A stretch of DNA of 38,835 bases from a bacterium CG_4_9_14_3_um_filter_65_15 (GTDB lineage: Bacteria > Krumholzibacteriota > Krumholzibacteriia > LZORAL124-64-63), in NCBI GenBank assembly GCA_002790835.1, contig PFVX01000035.1:209305-248139 (forward strand), given 5' to 3'. Of the stretch, positions 1-8,425 are shown piece by piece. A program made the position numbers and the translations under genes. The notes beneath the pieces are model-generated. The model worked only from the letters and a program-made list of their open reading frames with translations, was not told where the DNA came from and did no database searches. Every line of letters begins with the position of its first letter. Position 1 is the first letter of the stretch.

Positions 1-10
1 TTTCATGCAA

Positions 11-36
11 AAGGCCGCGGCAACCACCGCGGCCTT
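11..36 (-). terminator. Rho-independent terminator after tonB
   Basis: A perfect 10-base inverted repeat (11-20 against 27-36) encloses a 6-base loop. Read on the minus strand, the GC-rich stem is followed by a short run of T. It begins 22 bases beyond the tonB stop codon, so it most likely ends the exbB-exbD-exbD-tonB transcript. The T-run is short, so termination may be partial. Confidence 0.8.
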
Positions 37-57
37 CGCCAAACGCATCGACTCGAC

Positions 58-711
58 CTAGTGCAGACGGAAAACGTACGGCAGGGCCATCCAGGCTTTC
101 ACGGGAATGTTCCGCTGCTTCCCCGGAATGAAGGTGCACTTGCGGGCGGCCTTGAGGGCCTCCCGGTCCACGATGGGGTTGACGCCGCGTAGCAGAACCG
201 CCTGTTTCACGGTCCCGTCCGGTCCCACCAGAACCTTGACCAGCACCGTGCCCTCGATGGAGGCACGCCGCGCCATCTCCGGGTAACCGGGCTTCTCGAA
301 ATGGAGAATCTTGGGATTCTCGGAGGAAGCCACAAAACCCTCGTCCCCGCCGGTATCGTACGACGGCATGGAACTGCTGATCGCCGTGTCCAGATCCATG
401 AGGGTGTCGGCGATCTCCACGTCGTCGGCGACCTCGTCGTCGGGGGCGGCCTCGATCACCTGGGGCGGTGGCGGCGCTTCGACCGGCGGCGGCGGCAATT
501 CGATGACCTCCTGGTCCTCGATGTTCACCATCTCCATCTCCTGCTGCCGCAGCTTGTACGGGTTCGGCGTATAGTTCGGGCTGAGCAGGAAACCGAGCAG
601 GGTCAGCACCACGGCGATGAGCGCAGACCAGCGCAGGACCTTATTGTACATGGCCTTGAACTGGTCGTTGGCCGATACGAAGAGTGGAGTGTTCACCGAC
701 TGGGTGCTCAT
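58..711 (-). CDS. tonB: TonB family energy-transducing protein
   Basis: A 217-residue TonB protein that would pass proton-motive energy from an ExbB/ExbD motor in the inner membrane to outer-membrane receptors. Seen directly: one N-terminal membrane segment (about residues 28-44), a proline-rich linker (72-83, ELPPPPVEAPPPP), an acidic spacer (90-110), and a C-terminal TonB domain (about 138-217) with the typical PGYPEMAR start and GTVLVKVLVGPDG strand. The start ATG at 711 has AGGAGG four bases upstream. It is the last gene of an operon with exbB and two exbD genes and is followed by a terminator. The nearest TonB-dependent receptor lies about 8 kb upstream on the same strand, a likely client but not proven. 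The family assignment is secure; the receptor served is inferred. Confidence 0.95.
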   Translation of the reverse strand: MSTQSVNTPLFVSANDQFKAMYNKVLRWSALIAVVLTLLGFLLSPNYTPNPYKLRQQEMEMVNIEDQEVIELPPPPVEAPPPPQVIEAAPDDEVADDVEIADTLMDLDTAISSSMPSYDTGGDEGFVASSENPKILHFEKPGYPEMARRASIEGTVLVKVLVGPDGTVKQAVLLRGVNPIVDREALKAARKCTFIPGKQRNIPVKAWMALPYVFRLH

Positions 712-718
712 GACCCTC

Positions 719-1141
719 CTAGTACTTCGCGCCGGGGCGGGATTCGATGTCGTTGTTGAAGAAGACCCGCACGGCGTTGACTTCCTTGAGTTCCTCCATC
801 ACGTCGCTGACCACCCCGTAATCGGTGTAGTTGTCCGTCTTGAAGGCCACCACCAACTGGGGATTTTCGCTGATCTTCTGACCGATCAAGTCCGAGACGA
901 AGCGGATCTGGATCAGGCGGTCGTCGATGGAGATCTGTCCCTGGCGATTAATGTAGATGTTGGAGACGAGCTCCCGGTTGACCTCTTCTCCGGCCTCGGC
1001 CCGCGGCAATTCCACCGGCAGACCACTCTCTTCGCGGAAGATCGTGGTCACCATGAAGAAGATCAGAAGCAGGAAGGCGATATCGCCCATGGACGAAGTC
1101 GGGATGAAGGTCTCTTTCTTGGTGTTGCGGCCAAAATCCAT
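719..1141 (-). CDS. exbD: ExbD/TolR biopolymer transporter, copy 2
   Basis: A 140-residue inner-membrane protein of the ExbD/TolR family, part of the proton-driven motor that powers TonB. It has a short cytoplasmic N-terminus, one membrane helix (about 20-36, IAFLLLIFFMVTTIF) and a periplasmic domain. Asp20 at the start of the helix matches the essential proton-carrying Asp of ExbD. The start ATG at 1141 follows AAGGAGG, a strong ribosome site. It lies 7 bases before tonB and 13 bases after the other exbD. The two ExbD copies differ in sequence (this one ends in a basic tail, RPGAKY), so they may form mixed pentamers or dimers; that is inference. Confidence 0.95.
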   Translation of the reverse strand: MDFGRNTKKETFIPTSSMGDIAFLLLIFFMVTTIFREESGLPVELPRAEAGEEVNRELVSNIYINRQGQISIDDRLIQIRFVSDLIGQKISENPQLVVAFKTDNYTDYGVVSDVMEELKEVNAVRVFFNNDIESRPGAKY

Positions 1142-1154
1142 CTCCGCCTCCTTC

Positions 1155-1571
1155 CTACTTGGTTGCGGTTTTCAACGACACCTTGGTGGCGTTGGCCAGT
1201 TTCAGTTCGTCCAGACACGCCACCATGTAGCCGTAATCGGCATCCGGGTGGACCTTCAGCAGCACCACCAGCTTGGGGTTGGAGTAGATCCGGTCTTGGA
1301 TGGAATTCATGATGTGATTGATGACGATGGGCTTGCCGTCGAGCGTTACCGAATCGTCAGCCTGCACGAACAAGGTGGCAATGTTGCTCTGCTTCACCTT
1401 GACGGTATTCTCTTGCTTCTGCTTGCCGGGCAAGACAAGGGTCAAGCCTTGCTCGGCGGCGAAGATCGTCGTCACGATGAAGAAAATCAGCAGAAGAAAA
1501 GCGACGTCGGCGGTCGAGTCCATGCGCAACTCGCCAAGCGCCTCCTTCTTCTTTTTTTTCATCAGGCCCAT
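1155..1571 (-). CDS. exbD: ExbD/TolR biopolymer transporter, copy 1
   Basis: A 138-residue ExbD/TolR-family protein. A lysine-rich cytoplasmic start (MKKKKK) precedes one membrane helix (about 22-37) with Asp22 in the place of the conserved proton-pathway aspartate. The periplasmic part follows, including an LVLPGK motif after the helix. The start is uncertain: ATG at 1571 has a poor ribosome site, and ATG at 1562 (MKKKKKEALG) is also possible, three residues shorter. It sits between exbB and the second exbD in one operon. Two tandem exbD genes after a single exbB are common in FCB-group bacteria. Function is inferred from the family and the gene order. Confidence 0.94.
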   Translation of the reverse strand: MGLMKKKKKEALGELRMDSTADVAFLLLIFFIVTTIFAAEQGLTLVLPGKQKQENTVKVKQSNIATLFVQADDSVTLDGKPIVINHIMNSIQDRIYSNPKLVVLLKVHPDADYGYMVACLDELKLANATKVSLKTATK

Positions 1572-1622
1572 ATGTCCACGCCTTTCCCGGCCGCGCCCGC
1601 AATGCGGACGTGCGCCGGCCCC

Positions 1623-2498
1623 TTAACCGTTGATCCGCTCCAACTCATCGATCAGCTCGGCACTGGTCTCTTCCATTTCGATCACGAAACGGTCGATGGC
1701 CGAAACGAAGTAGTTGTAGCCGATGGTTGCGGGGATGGCCACGACCAGACCGGTGGCGGTGGTGATCAGGGCCTCGGAGATACCGGAGGCCACCAGCTTG
1801 GCGTTGACCTGCTCACTGGCGGCAATGGCCTCGAAGGCGTTGATCATACCGGACACCGTCCCAAGGAACCCGATCAAGGGGGCGATGGTGGTCACCGAGG
1901 AGATCCAGATCAGACCGCGCTCGAGGAAGGACATCTCGATGGTGCCGGCCGTCGCGATGGCCTTCTCCACGGATTCACGGCCCTTGTCGGCCTTCTGCAG
2001 ACCGGAGTACAGGATGGCCGCGATGGGACCGCGCACCTTCTGGCACTCTTCGGCGGCAGCCTGGACCCCGTCGTTGCGCAGGGTCGTGATCACGGTGCCG
2101 ATCAGACGGCGCGTGTTGACCCGGGCGCGGTTGAGAGTCCACAAACGCTCGATGAGGAAGACGAAGCCGACCAGGGCCACGGCAAGCAGCCACCACATGA
2201 ACTGGCCGCCCTTGACGAACAGTTCACCGGCCCCCGTCTTGCCGAGGGGCGAGCGTTCGACAACGCCCATCAGGCCGCCGGTCGCTTCGATGATCTGGGG
2301 AATTTCTTTCATGGAATCGGCCGCGGAAGAACCGAAGCCCAAGGAGTCGCTGGTGGCCTGAACCTTGGCGAACTTGTCGATGTTGCCTTCGGCATCCCCT
2401 TCATCCCGAGCCAGAGCTGGTCCGGCCAATGTGAGGGCCAGAAGCCCACAGGCGATCAAGAGGAAAATGGCATTTCTAATCGTACCCTGACGAGCCAT
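1623..2498 (-). CDS. exbB: ExbB/TolQ/MotA family proton channel protein
   Basis: A 291-residue ExbB/TolQ protein, the channel subunit of the TonB motor. From the chosen start there is a signal-like segment (about 8-30, ending in GPALA), a periplasmic stretch, then three membrane helices near 100-118, 200-218 and 242-262. The last two carry the family motifs GTVSGMINAF and SEALITTATGLVVAIPA. The frame is open further upstream to 2549, but ATG at 2498 has GGGAG at a good distance and puts the signal sequence at the N-terminus, so I prefer it. An extra N-terminal signal segment is typical of ExbB forms in FCB and Gram-negative gliding bacteria. It is first in the operon exbB-exbD-exbD-tonB and has its own candidate promoter at 2669-2698. 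Confidence 0.94.
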   Translation of the reverse strand: MARQGTIRNAIFLLIACGLLALTLAGPALARDEGDAEGNIDKFAKVQATSDSLGFGSSAADSMKEIPQIIEATGGLMGVVERSPLGKTGAGELFVKGGQFMWWLLAVALVGFVFLIERLWTLNRARVNTRRLIGTVITTLRNDGVQAAAEECQKVRGPIAAILYSGLQKADKGRESVEKAIATAGTIEMSFLERGLIWISSVTTIAPLIGFLGTVSGMINAFEAIAASEQVNAKLVASGISEALITTATGLVVAIPATIGYNYFVSAIDRFVIEMEETSAELIDELERING

Positions 2499-2668
2499 TG
2501 TGCAAGTCTCCCTTTCCATGGATGGACCCTTGTAATCTGGTGCCGACAACCGGACAGCGTGCAGGTGGGGGCCGCGGTTCCGCTGACGGTGAGGGCCCCG
2601 TATCCAGTGGTGCGCAAGCGCACGGGGGGCCTCGATTCACCCGGTCGATGGAGTCTAGTCGCTTGATA

Positions 2669-2698
2669 TAATTAGTGCAGGTGGGGGTACCAAGTCAA
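2669..2698 (-). promoter_or_regulatory. Sigma70-type promoter for exbB-exbD-exbD-tonB
   Basis: On the minus strand, TTGACT (2693-2698) is followed after 18 bases by TAATTA (2669-2674), in an AT-rich patch that stands out from the GC-rich surroundings. It lies directly beyond the stop codon of the GWxTD gene and about 170 bases before the exbB start. It suggests the TonB motor operon can be expressed separately from the upstream surface-protein genes. Confidence 0.6.
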
Positions 2699-2700
2699 AC

Positions 2701-4341
2701 CTATTCTTCCCCCTGGATCAGGTTGGAGGATTCCAGTTCATACTCCCCTGACCCGCTCCGGTCCACGAACAGGAACCGCTGCCCCATCCCCTTGTGGGCA
2801 AACCTGTTCACGAACAGGGGCTGCCCGCCTCCATCGTATTTCCAAAGCTCGAAGGCGTGGTTGAGGCTGGCACGATAGCGGAGGGTGCCGAGGTGCTCTT
2901 GCGCGAAGACGGAAGACGGCAAGGGAATGCCGTCGCTGTTGTCGTAGGGGTCCCGCGGCTGAGACGTCCCCTCGTTGCTGGAGCCCTTGGACCAGGCTCC
3001 CTCCCGGTCCGGCGCAAAGCGCCGAAAAACCTTGACCAGGGCGTCTTCCTGATCCCGTTCGTTCATGGGCAGCCGCTCGGCCTGGACCTCGTCCGGAGGC
3101 CCGAGCAGGAGGAACACTTCGCCCCGCGCGTCGTAGGCGCCGAACTCGCCGAAGCCACCCAGGAATTGGCGGACATAAGCCAGCCGATAGCGGAACTCCA
3201 GTTCCGGAACGTTGACGCCGTCTGCGGGATCGGTGTCGAGTCCGGCCCAGAAATCGTCCAGCATCCCGTCCTGTTCGGCAGGGCTCGCCGCCAGGAAACG
3301 ATCCATCTGGCCACCGTGAAATACCATACGCCCGGTGCCGATGACTTCGGCGCGGCTGCGGCCGAGGTGGCCGAGTTGCCAGACGACTTCGATGTCCTTG
3401 AGCACGCCCCTGCCGAACCCTCCCAGCGGCGCCAGATTCAAACGGTAGAGCCCTTCGGGAAAAATGCTCATATCCAGGGAGTAGAACACCCCCGCAGGCC
3501 TGCCCGCGGCAAAAGCAACCTTGCCGCGCTTGTCGAAGACGATGGTGTCGTTGACCACGAAGTCCATGTCCAGGTTCGTGATCTGCACCCGCAGGTCGGG
3601 CACGTCCTGGTCCAGAGGGATGCCTCCGGCCGGAGGCCAAACCGGCATGTAGAGTTGAAGGTGATCGGCCGTCAAGCCGAAGCGGCGGGCCGGATTGGAG
3701 TAATCGTGGATGAATCCGCCGGACAGGTCGGAGTCATCCATGTGGTCCGGATTCCAGGCCTCCAGGGGAGCAGTCGACAGGAAAAGGGGGTCCTCCAGGG
3801 CGATGCCCCGGTCGGCTCGGGGGGTGTTCTCGGCATACCAGAGGGTCGTGCATTCGCTGGAGGCCAATTGCCCGCGCATCTGGTTCAGCAACCCGGGCTT
3901 CACCCGGTTCACATCCCGCAAATAGACACGCAGACGACCGGAGCGGAAAGGAACATCCTCGAAAATGGCCCCGAAACGCTGGAAGAGGGTCGAACTGGAC
4001 GCCTCGGCCTCGGACAGGGGCCGGGTGCGCACGGGGTGGGACTCGGCCAGGGTCTCGCCGTCGGGCCCTTCGAGGGTGACTTGGAGGTTCAAGCGCCCCA
4101 GCAGGCCGCGATCGGCCTTGTCGTAAGCGAGATCGGCATTATCCACCTCCACCAGGACCAGGACGTCGAGGCGATCCTCGCTGCGCCAGCGGTTGATCAC
4201 CTCCACGCGGCTGGGGAAATGCCCCTTGCCAACCAGAGGCACCAGGACCGCACGGGCGATCCGGGGCGTCAACCCCAGCAGAAAAAATGTCAGAACGATG
4301 TGGAGAAACACGCCGCGGAAGCGGTTAGTGGTCGCAGCCAT
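2701..4341 (-). CDS. GWxTD domain-containing secreted protein
   Basis: A 546-residue protein with an N-terminal signal peptide (about 1-30, hydrophobic VFLHIVLTFFLLGL). The C-terminal third shows the GWxTD-domain pattern: a paired-arginine helix (FRYRLAYVRQF) followed by DARGEVFLLLGPPDEV, and a late ELWKYDG motif. The name-giving GWxTD motif itself is degenerate (GAYDARG). The middle part looks beta-rich. The frame is open up to 4599, but ATG at 4341 places the signal peptide at the N-terminus and lies just downstream of a candidate promoter. GWxTD proteins are known by name only, mainly from FCB and Acidobacteria genomes; their role is not established. It is separated from the upstream PorV-like gene by a terminator and from exbB by a promoter. 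Confidence 0.8.
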   Translation of the reverse strand: MAATTNRFRGVFLHIVLTFFLLGLTPRIARAVLVPLVGKGHFPSRVEVINRWRSEDRLDVLVLVEVDNADLAYDKADRGLLGRLNLQVTLEGPDGETLAESHPVRTRPLSEAEASSSTLFQRFGAIFEDVPFRSGRLRVYLRDVNRVKPGLLNQMRGQLASSECTTLWYAENTPRADRGIALEDPLFLSTAPLEAWNPDHMDDSDLSGGFIHDYSNPARRFGLTADHLQLYMPVWPPAGGIPLDQDVPDLRVQITNLDMDFVVNDTIVFDKRGKVAFAAGRPAGVFYSLDMSIFPEGLYRLNLAPLGGFGRGVLKDIEVVWQLGHLGRSRAEVIGTGRMVFHGGQMDRFLAASPAEQDGMLDDFWAGLDTDPADGVNVPELEFRYRLAYVRQFLGGFGEFGAYDARGEVFLLLGPPDEVQAERLPMNERDQEDALVKVFRRFAPDREGAWSKGSSNEGTSQPRDPYDNSDGIPLPSSVFAQEHLGTLRYRASLNHAFELWKYDGGGQPLFVNRFAHKGMGQRFLFVDRSGSGEYELESSNLIQGEE

Positions 4342-4393
4342 GACCCGGCCCTTGCTGGTAGTGCGTCCCGATCCCCCTCGATCGGACACCATG

Positions 4394-4422
4394 ATACTAC
4401 GGAAAACCCCGGCTCCTGGCCA
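4394..4422 (-). promoter_or_regulatory. Candidate promoter for the GWxTD gene
   Basis: On the minus strand, TGGCCA (4417-4422), 17 bases, then TAGTAT (4394-4399). It lies after the terminator of the upstream gene and about 50 bases before the ATG at 4341. The -10 matches 4 of 6 consensus bases and the -35 also 4 of 6, so support is moderate. Confidence 0.45.
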
Positions 4423-4450
4423 GCAGGGATTCGTGATCAACCTGACGCCG

Positions 4451-4481
4451 AAAAAAACCGCCCCGCTTTGCAGCGGGGCGG
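4451..4481 (-). terminator. Rho-independent terminator after the PorV-like gene
   Basis: A perfect 10-base GC-rich stem (4458-4467 against 4472-4481) with a 4-base loop. On the minus strand it is followed at once by seven T (4451-4457). It starts 48 bases after the stop codon of the PorV-like gene and is the clearest intrinsic terminator in the window. It ends the receptor, cargo and barrel transcript. Confidence 0.93.
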
Positions 4482-4528
4482 AGGGCGATCCGGCAGCGGA
4501 GACCTGGAGGTCATCCCGCGCAGCGGAT

Positions 4529-5461
4529 CTAGTAGGTAACCGACAGGCTGACCCGGTGGACGTATCCCAGGGGCCCCATGTCCACGGCGCTATAGTCACC
4601 CTGCAGACGCGTGGCCGTACCCGTAGTCAGGGCGGCACCAAACCCGAAGGCAAGGCCGTCGGTGTCGTAGTTGATGTTGTAGCCGCCCCGCACGAAGAAC
4701 ATCTCGCTCAAGGCGAACTCCCCGCCCACGTTGGCGCGCTCCAGGTTATCCGAAGGATGCTGGAACTCAAAGGCCAGGGTTAAGCGCTGGTTGTCGGTCT
4801 TGTAGGGGTTGAAGCTGGTTCCAACCTTGAAGGCCACCGGCAACTTGGATTCCCGCTCGTCGAAGGTGAACTTGCTGCCCAGGTTCTGGATGGTCATGCC
4901 CAGCTTGAGATCCTTGATCCCGATGCGGTACATGATGCCGAAGTCCAGGTAACCCGTATTGACCGCAACCTCGGCCAGGGCCATATGCAGATAGTTCACG
5001 GTCATGCCGGCAGAGAACTTGTCGGTGAAGAAGCGGGAATAGCACAAGCCGAAGGTGGTCGTCCCGGAGTCGAAAGTCTCCCCTGTTCCCTCGGGATTGT
5101 AGGCGGTCCGCACCAACTGCGGATCCATCCAGTAGGATCGCACGGAAAACGCGAAAGTCCCCGGAATGGAACGCGGGTTGAAAGCCAGGATGGCGGTGCT
5201 CAACTTGGTATCAGCCGCCCAGGCCACATGGTTGACGGAGACCTCGTTGCCGACCACGTTGACCAGCCCGCCCGGGTTCCAGAAGGCCGCCGAGGCATCG
5301 TCGGCCAACCCGACGAAAGCCGAGCCCATCCCCGTTGCACGGGCACTGACCCCGATCTTCAACTCCTGACCCCCGAAGGTGCCTACCTTCGCAAAACCGG
5401 CGGCCCCGGCCAGGGAAGGCACTGCCAGCAACACGGCGATCAGAATCGCGATGCGTTTCAT
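4529..5461 (-). CDS. PorV/PorQ-family outer-membrane barrel protein
   Basis: A 310-residue predicted outer-membrane beta-barrel. A signal peptide (1-21, ending SLAGAAG) precedes the family's N-terminal block: KIGVSARATGMGSAFVG, then ADDASAAFWNPGGL, the typical PorV/PorQ (UPF0164-type) pattern. The rest consists of alternating beta strands, ending in an aromatic residue (SLSVTY). ATG at 5461 has GGAGG five bases upstream; the frame extends further but without a signal peptide at its start. In Bacteroidetes, PorV is the shuttle that brings cargo with C-terminal sorting domains to the type IX secretion machinery. Here the neighbour (5524-8379) carries such a domain, so a cargo-shuttle pairing is likely but inferred. 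No gliding or type IX core genes are in the window. Confidence 0.85.
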   Translation of the reverse strand: MKRIAILIAVLLAVPSLAGAAGFAKVGTFGGQELKIGVSARATGMGSAFVGLADDASAAFWNPGGLVNVVGNEVSVNHVAWAADTKLSTAILAFNPRSIPGTFAFSVRSYWMDPQLVRTAYNPEGTGETFDSGTTTFGLCYSRFFTDKFSAGMTVNYLHMALAEVAVNTGYLDFGIMYRIGIKDLKLGMTIQNLGSKFTFDERESKLPVAFKVGTSFNPYKTDNQRLTLAFEFQHPSDNLERANVGGEFALSEMFFVRGGYNINYDTDGLAFGFGAALTTGTATRLQGDYSAVDMGPLGYVHRVSLSVTY

Positions 5462-5523
5462 GGAAACCTCCAGATCCGTCCTCCGACGGAGTTGACGACT
5501 ATCTGCCCCAAACAAGATCCTAC

Positions 5524-8379
5524 CTACCTGACGACGACGAACTTGCCGACAAAGTCGTCAAAGCGATCGTCGTCCGATTGCACGGAGTACAGATAGACCC
5601 CGCTGACGATTTCCTGACCGTTCCGACTCATGAGATTCCAGCTCAAATGGCCGCTCCCGGTCGTACCGTCATGGTCAATGGTCTGCACGAGGTCGCCACT
5701 CACCGTGAAGATACTGATGGTGTTATGGGCCTCGGGAAGATTGGTGAAAGTCACCCTGACACCGGTGGGGTCGTCCCCGTTGGGATAGAGCTGTTGGTAA
5801 TCAGCCAGTGCATCCCGTGTGGCGGGATTCGGGTAGACATAGATGTTCGCCCCGAACTTGGCCCGCTCATCCGGAGTCTGGCTCTTGGTGCCGGGCACCG
5901 CATTGGTGAAAGAAGAGGTGGGATCACCGGCCAAGCCCGCGCCGGTCGGGAACCGGTTCACATGCCCGTCGATGATGGTTCCTGCGGGCGACATGGCGTG
6001 ATCCGAGGCGGTCACCGAGTAGAAGTATATGAACCCGTTGTGGATGTCCCGGTCGATATACTCGAAGTACTCGGTGGAATGCTTCTCCTTGATGCCCTCG
6101 CCGACATTCGGCGCCCGATAGGTAACGGCGAAGAAGGTATCCAGCACGTCCGGGAATGTCTCCCACGGCGCAAGACCACTGTATTCGGGTAATTGTCGTC
6201 CTTCGGGATCCCGCAAATCGGGCCGCGTGACGAGTTCGTTCTCGGGGTCGTTGTCCACAACCACCTGCATGGCCTCGGCCAAACCCTCGAACTGCGGATC
6301 GTCCAGGACCCGCGGCCGGTAGGAAATGGCATCCAGCCCCGTGTTGGTGCCCAGAGGGATGGTGTCCACGTAGGTCTGGTTACCGACGTCGCGGTAGGTG
6401 ATGAAACTGTCGACCACGTCATACTCTGCGATCATCTGCCAGAGTGAATTCTCGGGGCCGTTGACGATCGACGAGCCAAAGGGACGATCCCAGTTGTCGG
6501 CTCTCCAGATGCGGTAGGATTCGAAATCGATCTTCTGCAACCGGATATCCTTGGTGATCATGCTCACGTCATCCCAAAAGACATGCACGCGGCCGTCGGC
6601 AGGCCACAAGCGCAGCCCCGGGGGCGGCGGCGCCATTCCCACCAGCCAGTGGATCTGGGATTCGTTGCCGTCGATGCCCGTGCAACCCTTTTTGTCTTCC
6701 TCACTGGCATCGGGATCGTTGCACTTCCACTTGGATTCCTCGAAATCTGCGGACTCACACCAGTGCCCAAGGTGCCTCGCGCACTCGAAGCAGTTATCCA
6801 GGTTGAACATGGAACAATTCTTGGTCGTTCCGTTGACATCGATCCTGAAGACTTCCGCATCCGTGATCCGGGGCTGCGAGGTCGCCCAATTGGGATCCAT
6901 GCAGCTGGTGTCACCAAAATCCGGGGACAGCTGATCGAATTTTCCCGGCGGGAAATCCTCTCGGCACAATATGGTTTCCCGACCCAGGGAACCGGGATTG
7001 ACCTCTCCCCCGGGGGTCTCCTGGGGGCCCAGCTTGTCCAAATAGATGCCGTACCAGGTCAGGGCCGCCTCGGCGCAGTTGGCCAGCAGCCCGTCCAACC
7101 CCGCGCCCATGACCATACCGACCTGGAAACTGAGCTGGTCGCTGGGGGACAGCACGGAAAACGGACCGGCCGAAACCAGGAAACGGAAATCGTTTTGCTT
7201 GCCGTCCTGGGTGTCCCCGTCCCACTCATCGAGGGGAGCACTCAAAAGCTGGTAGGCCTCATCGTCGTTGGTCGGGTCTCCGCCCTGGGCAAAGTTCTGC
7301 TGCCCGGAAAACCTCTGGAAGGTCCGCATACCCACCCTGGTCGGAGCCTTGAACCCGGTCGGGTCGATGTCGTGCCCGAGGAACAGGATACCGTAGTATC
7401 CGGGCAGCGGAGCGCTCTCGGCCCCGTCGTACATGTAACCGACCTGAATGGGGACATAGCTGCCGTCCGACGCCAGGACCATGCCGGGGTTTCCGTGGTT
7501 GGTCGGCCAGGACCCGGCCATGTCGTCACCCGCGCCGCCGCTGGTGCCGCGCGCAGCGATGTCGGCATCGGCGTAGAATCCGATGTAGACGTTTTCGATC
7601 TCCGTCACGCCGATATTCTTGATGGTGTACTCGAAGCCCACGAAGTCGTCGACCTGGTCGTTTTCCCACTGGTAGGTCTGCCGGACGATCTGGAGGTTCA
7701 AGGGCGTATGATCCGGGTGATCCTCCCGCGCCAGGCTCGTGTTGTCGTACATGGTGGCAACCATCATCTGGTTGCCGATCTGGCCGAAATCCTCGTCGAT
7801 CAGGCCGTCGCCGTCATCATCGTGCCCGTTGAGGATTTCCTCGTCGATGAGACCGTCATCGTCGTCATCCGGATTGGGACCCGGCTCCCGGTTGCCGCTG
7901 GCATCGGTGTTTCCCGCGGGTCGCAACAGCGCACCGGCCTGGGCCTCGTAGATCGTCGATTCCACTTCGTCCTTGGGGTAGATCTCGCTGATGTAATCCG
8001 CGCCACCGGCGGTCACCAGGCGCTCGCCCAGGACAACACCCCCGACCCAGAGGCCCGCCGCCCACAGGTATTCGTCGCCCGATCCGGCCGGCCACTGGCA
8101 GGACGGGGCACCGGAAAAACGGCGAGCGCTGGAGTACATCGACCCGATGAGGCCGAAGTTGGTCACGTTGATCTGCACTTCCCCCACGTTCATGACGAAT
8201 TTGCCGTTGAGGGTGAAAGCGCCGTTGGGGTTATAGGTGATCCCGGGCGACGAACCCGCCCCCTCCATCACGGCACCGGCCGGCACGGCGAGGCAAACCG
8301 CAAGCAGGACCGCCGCCGTCATCCCGGCGAAGATTCCTCCCTGGCGCCATTTCACTTGGCTTACCTTGGCTTGCACCAT
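5524..8379 (-). CDS. Large secreted protein with type IX-like C-terminal sorting domain
   Basis: A 951-residue protein of unknown function. A signal peptide (about 15-37) is followed by a long beta-rich body. Residues about 169-198 hold two tandem acidic loops (DDDDDGLIDEE and DDDGDGLIDED) of the thrombospondin type 3 / EF-loop kind, likely calcium sites. A cysteine-rich patch lies near 460-570. The last 80 residues form a FlgD-like / type A sorting domain: VRVTFTNLPEAHNTISIF, then GVYLYSVQS and a basic C-terminal end. The start is taken as ATG 8379, with AAGGA upstream; GTG at 8394 in frame would add five residues. It sits between the receptor and the PorV-like gene, so it is probably exported and anchored at the cell surface. 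Substrate or partner is unknown. Confidence 0.82.
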   Translation of the reverse strand: MVQAKVSQVKWRQGGIFAGMTAAVLLAVCLAVPAGAVMEGAGSSPGITYNPNGAFTLNGKFVMNVGEVQINVTNFGLIGSMYSSARRFSGAPSCQWPAGSGDEYLWAAGLWVGGVVLGERLVTAGGADYISEIYPKDEVESTIYEAQAGALLRPAGNTDASGNREPGPNPDDDDDGLIDEEILNGHDDDGDGLIDEDFGQIGNQMMVATMYDNTSLAREDHPDHTPLNLQIVRQTYQWENDQVDDFVGFEYTIKNIGVTEIENVYIGFYADADIAARGTSGGAGDDMAGSWPTNHGNPGMVLASDGSYVPIQVGYMYDGAESAPLPGYYGILFLGHDIDPTGFKAPTRVGMRTFQRFSGQQNFAQGGDPTNDDEAYQLLSAPLDEWDGDTQDGKQNDFRFLVSAGPFSVLSPSDQLSFQVGMVMGAGLDGLLANCAEAALTWYGIYLDKLGPQETPGGEVNPGSLGRETILCREDFPPGKFDQLSPDFGDTSCMDPNWATSQPRITDAEVFRIDVNGTTKNCSMFNLDNCFECARHLGHWCESADFEESKWKCNDPDASEEDKKGCTGIDGNESQIHWLVGMAPPPPGLRLWPADGRVHVFWDDVSMITKDIRLQKIDFESYRIWRADNWDRPFGSSIVNGPENSLWQMIAEYDVVDSFITYRDVGNQTYVDTIPLGTNTGLDAISYRPRVLDDPQFEGLAEAMQVVVDNDPENELVTRPDLRDPEGRQLPEYSGLAPWETFPDVLDTFFAVTYRAPNVGEGIKEKHSTEYFEYIDRDIHNGFIYFYSVTASDHAMSPAGTIIDGHVNRFPTGAGLAGDPTSSFTNAVPGTKSQTPDERAKFGANIYVYPNPATRDALADYQQLYPNGDDPTGVRVTFTNLPEAHNTISIFTVSGDLVQTIDHDGTTGSGHLSWNLMSRNGQEIVSGVYLYSVQSDDDRFDDFVGKFVVVR

Positions 8380-8425
8380 CGTTATCCTTTCCACCCCGGC
8401 CCCAGCGCCGGGTCATCAGCCCCTG

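Noticed and set aside
7780-7890. Dockerin domain in the secreted protein
   Set aside because: The acidic loops lack the paired helix and Lys/Arg pattern of dockerins, and no cohesin is near; thrombospondin type 3 loops fit better.
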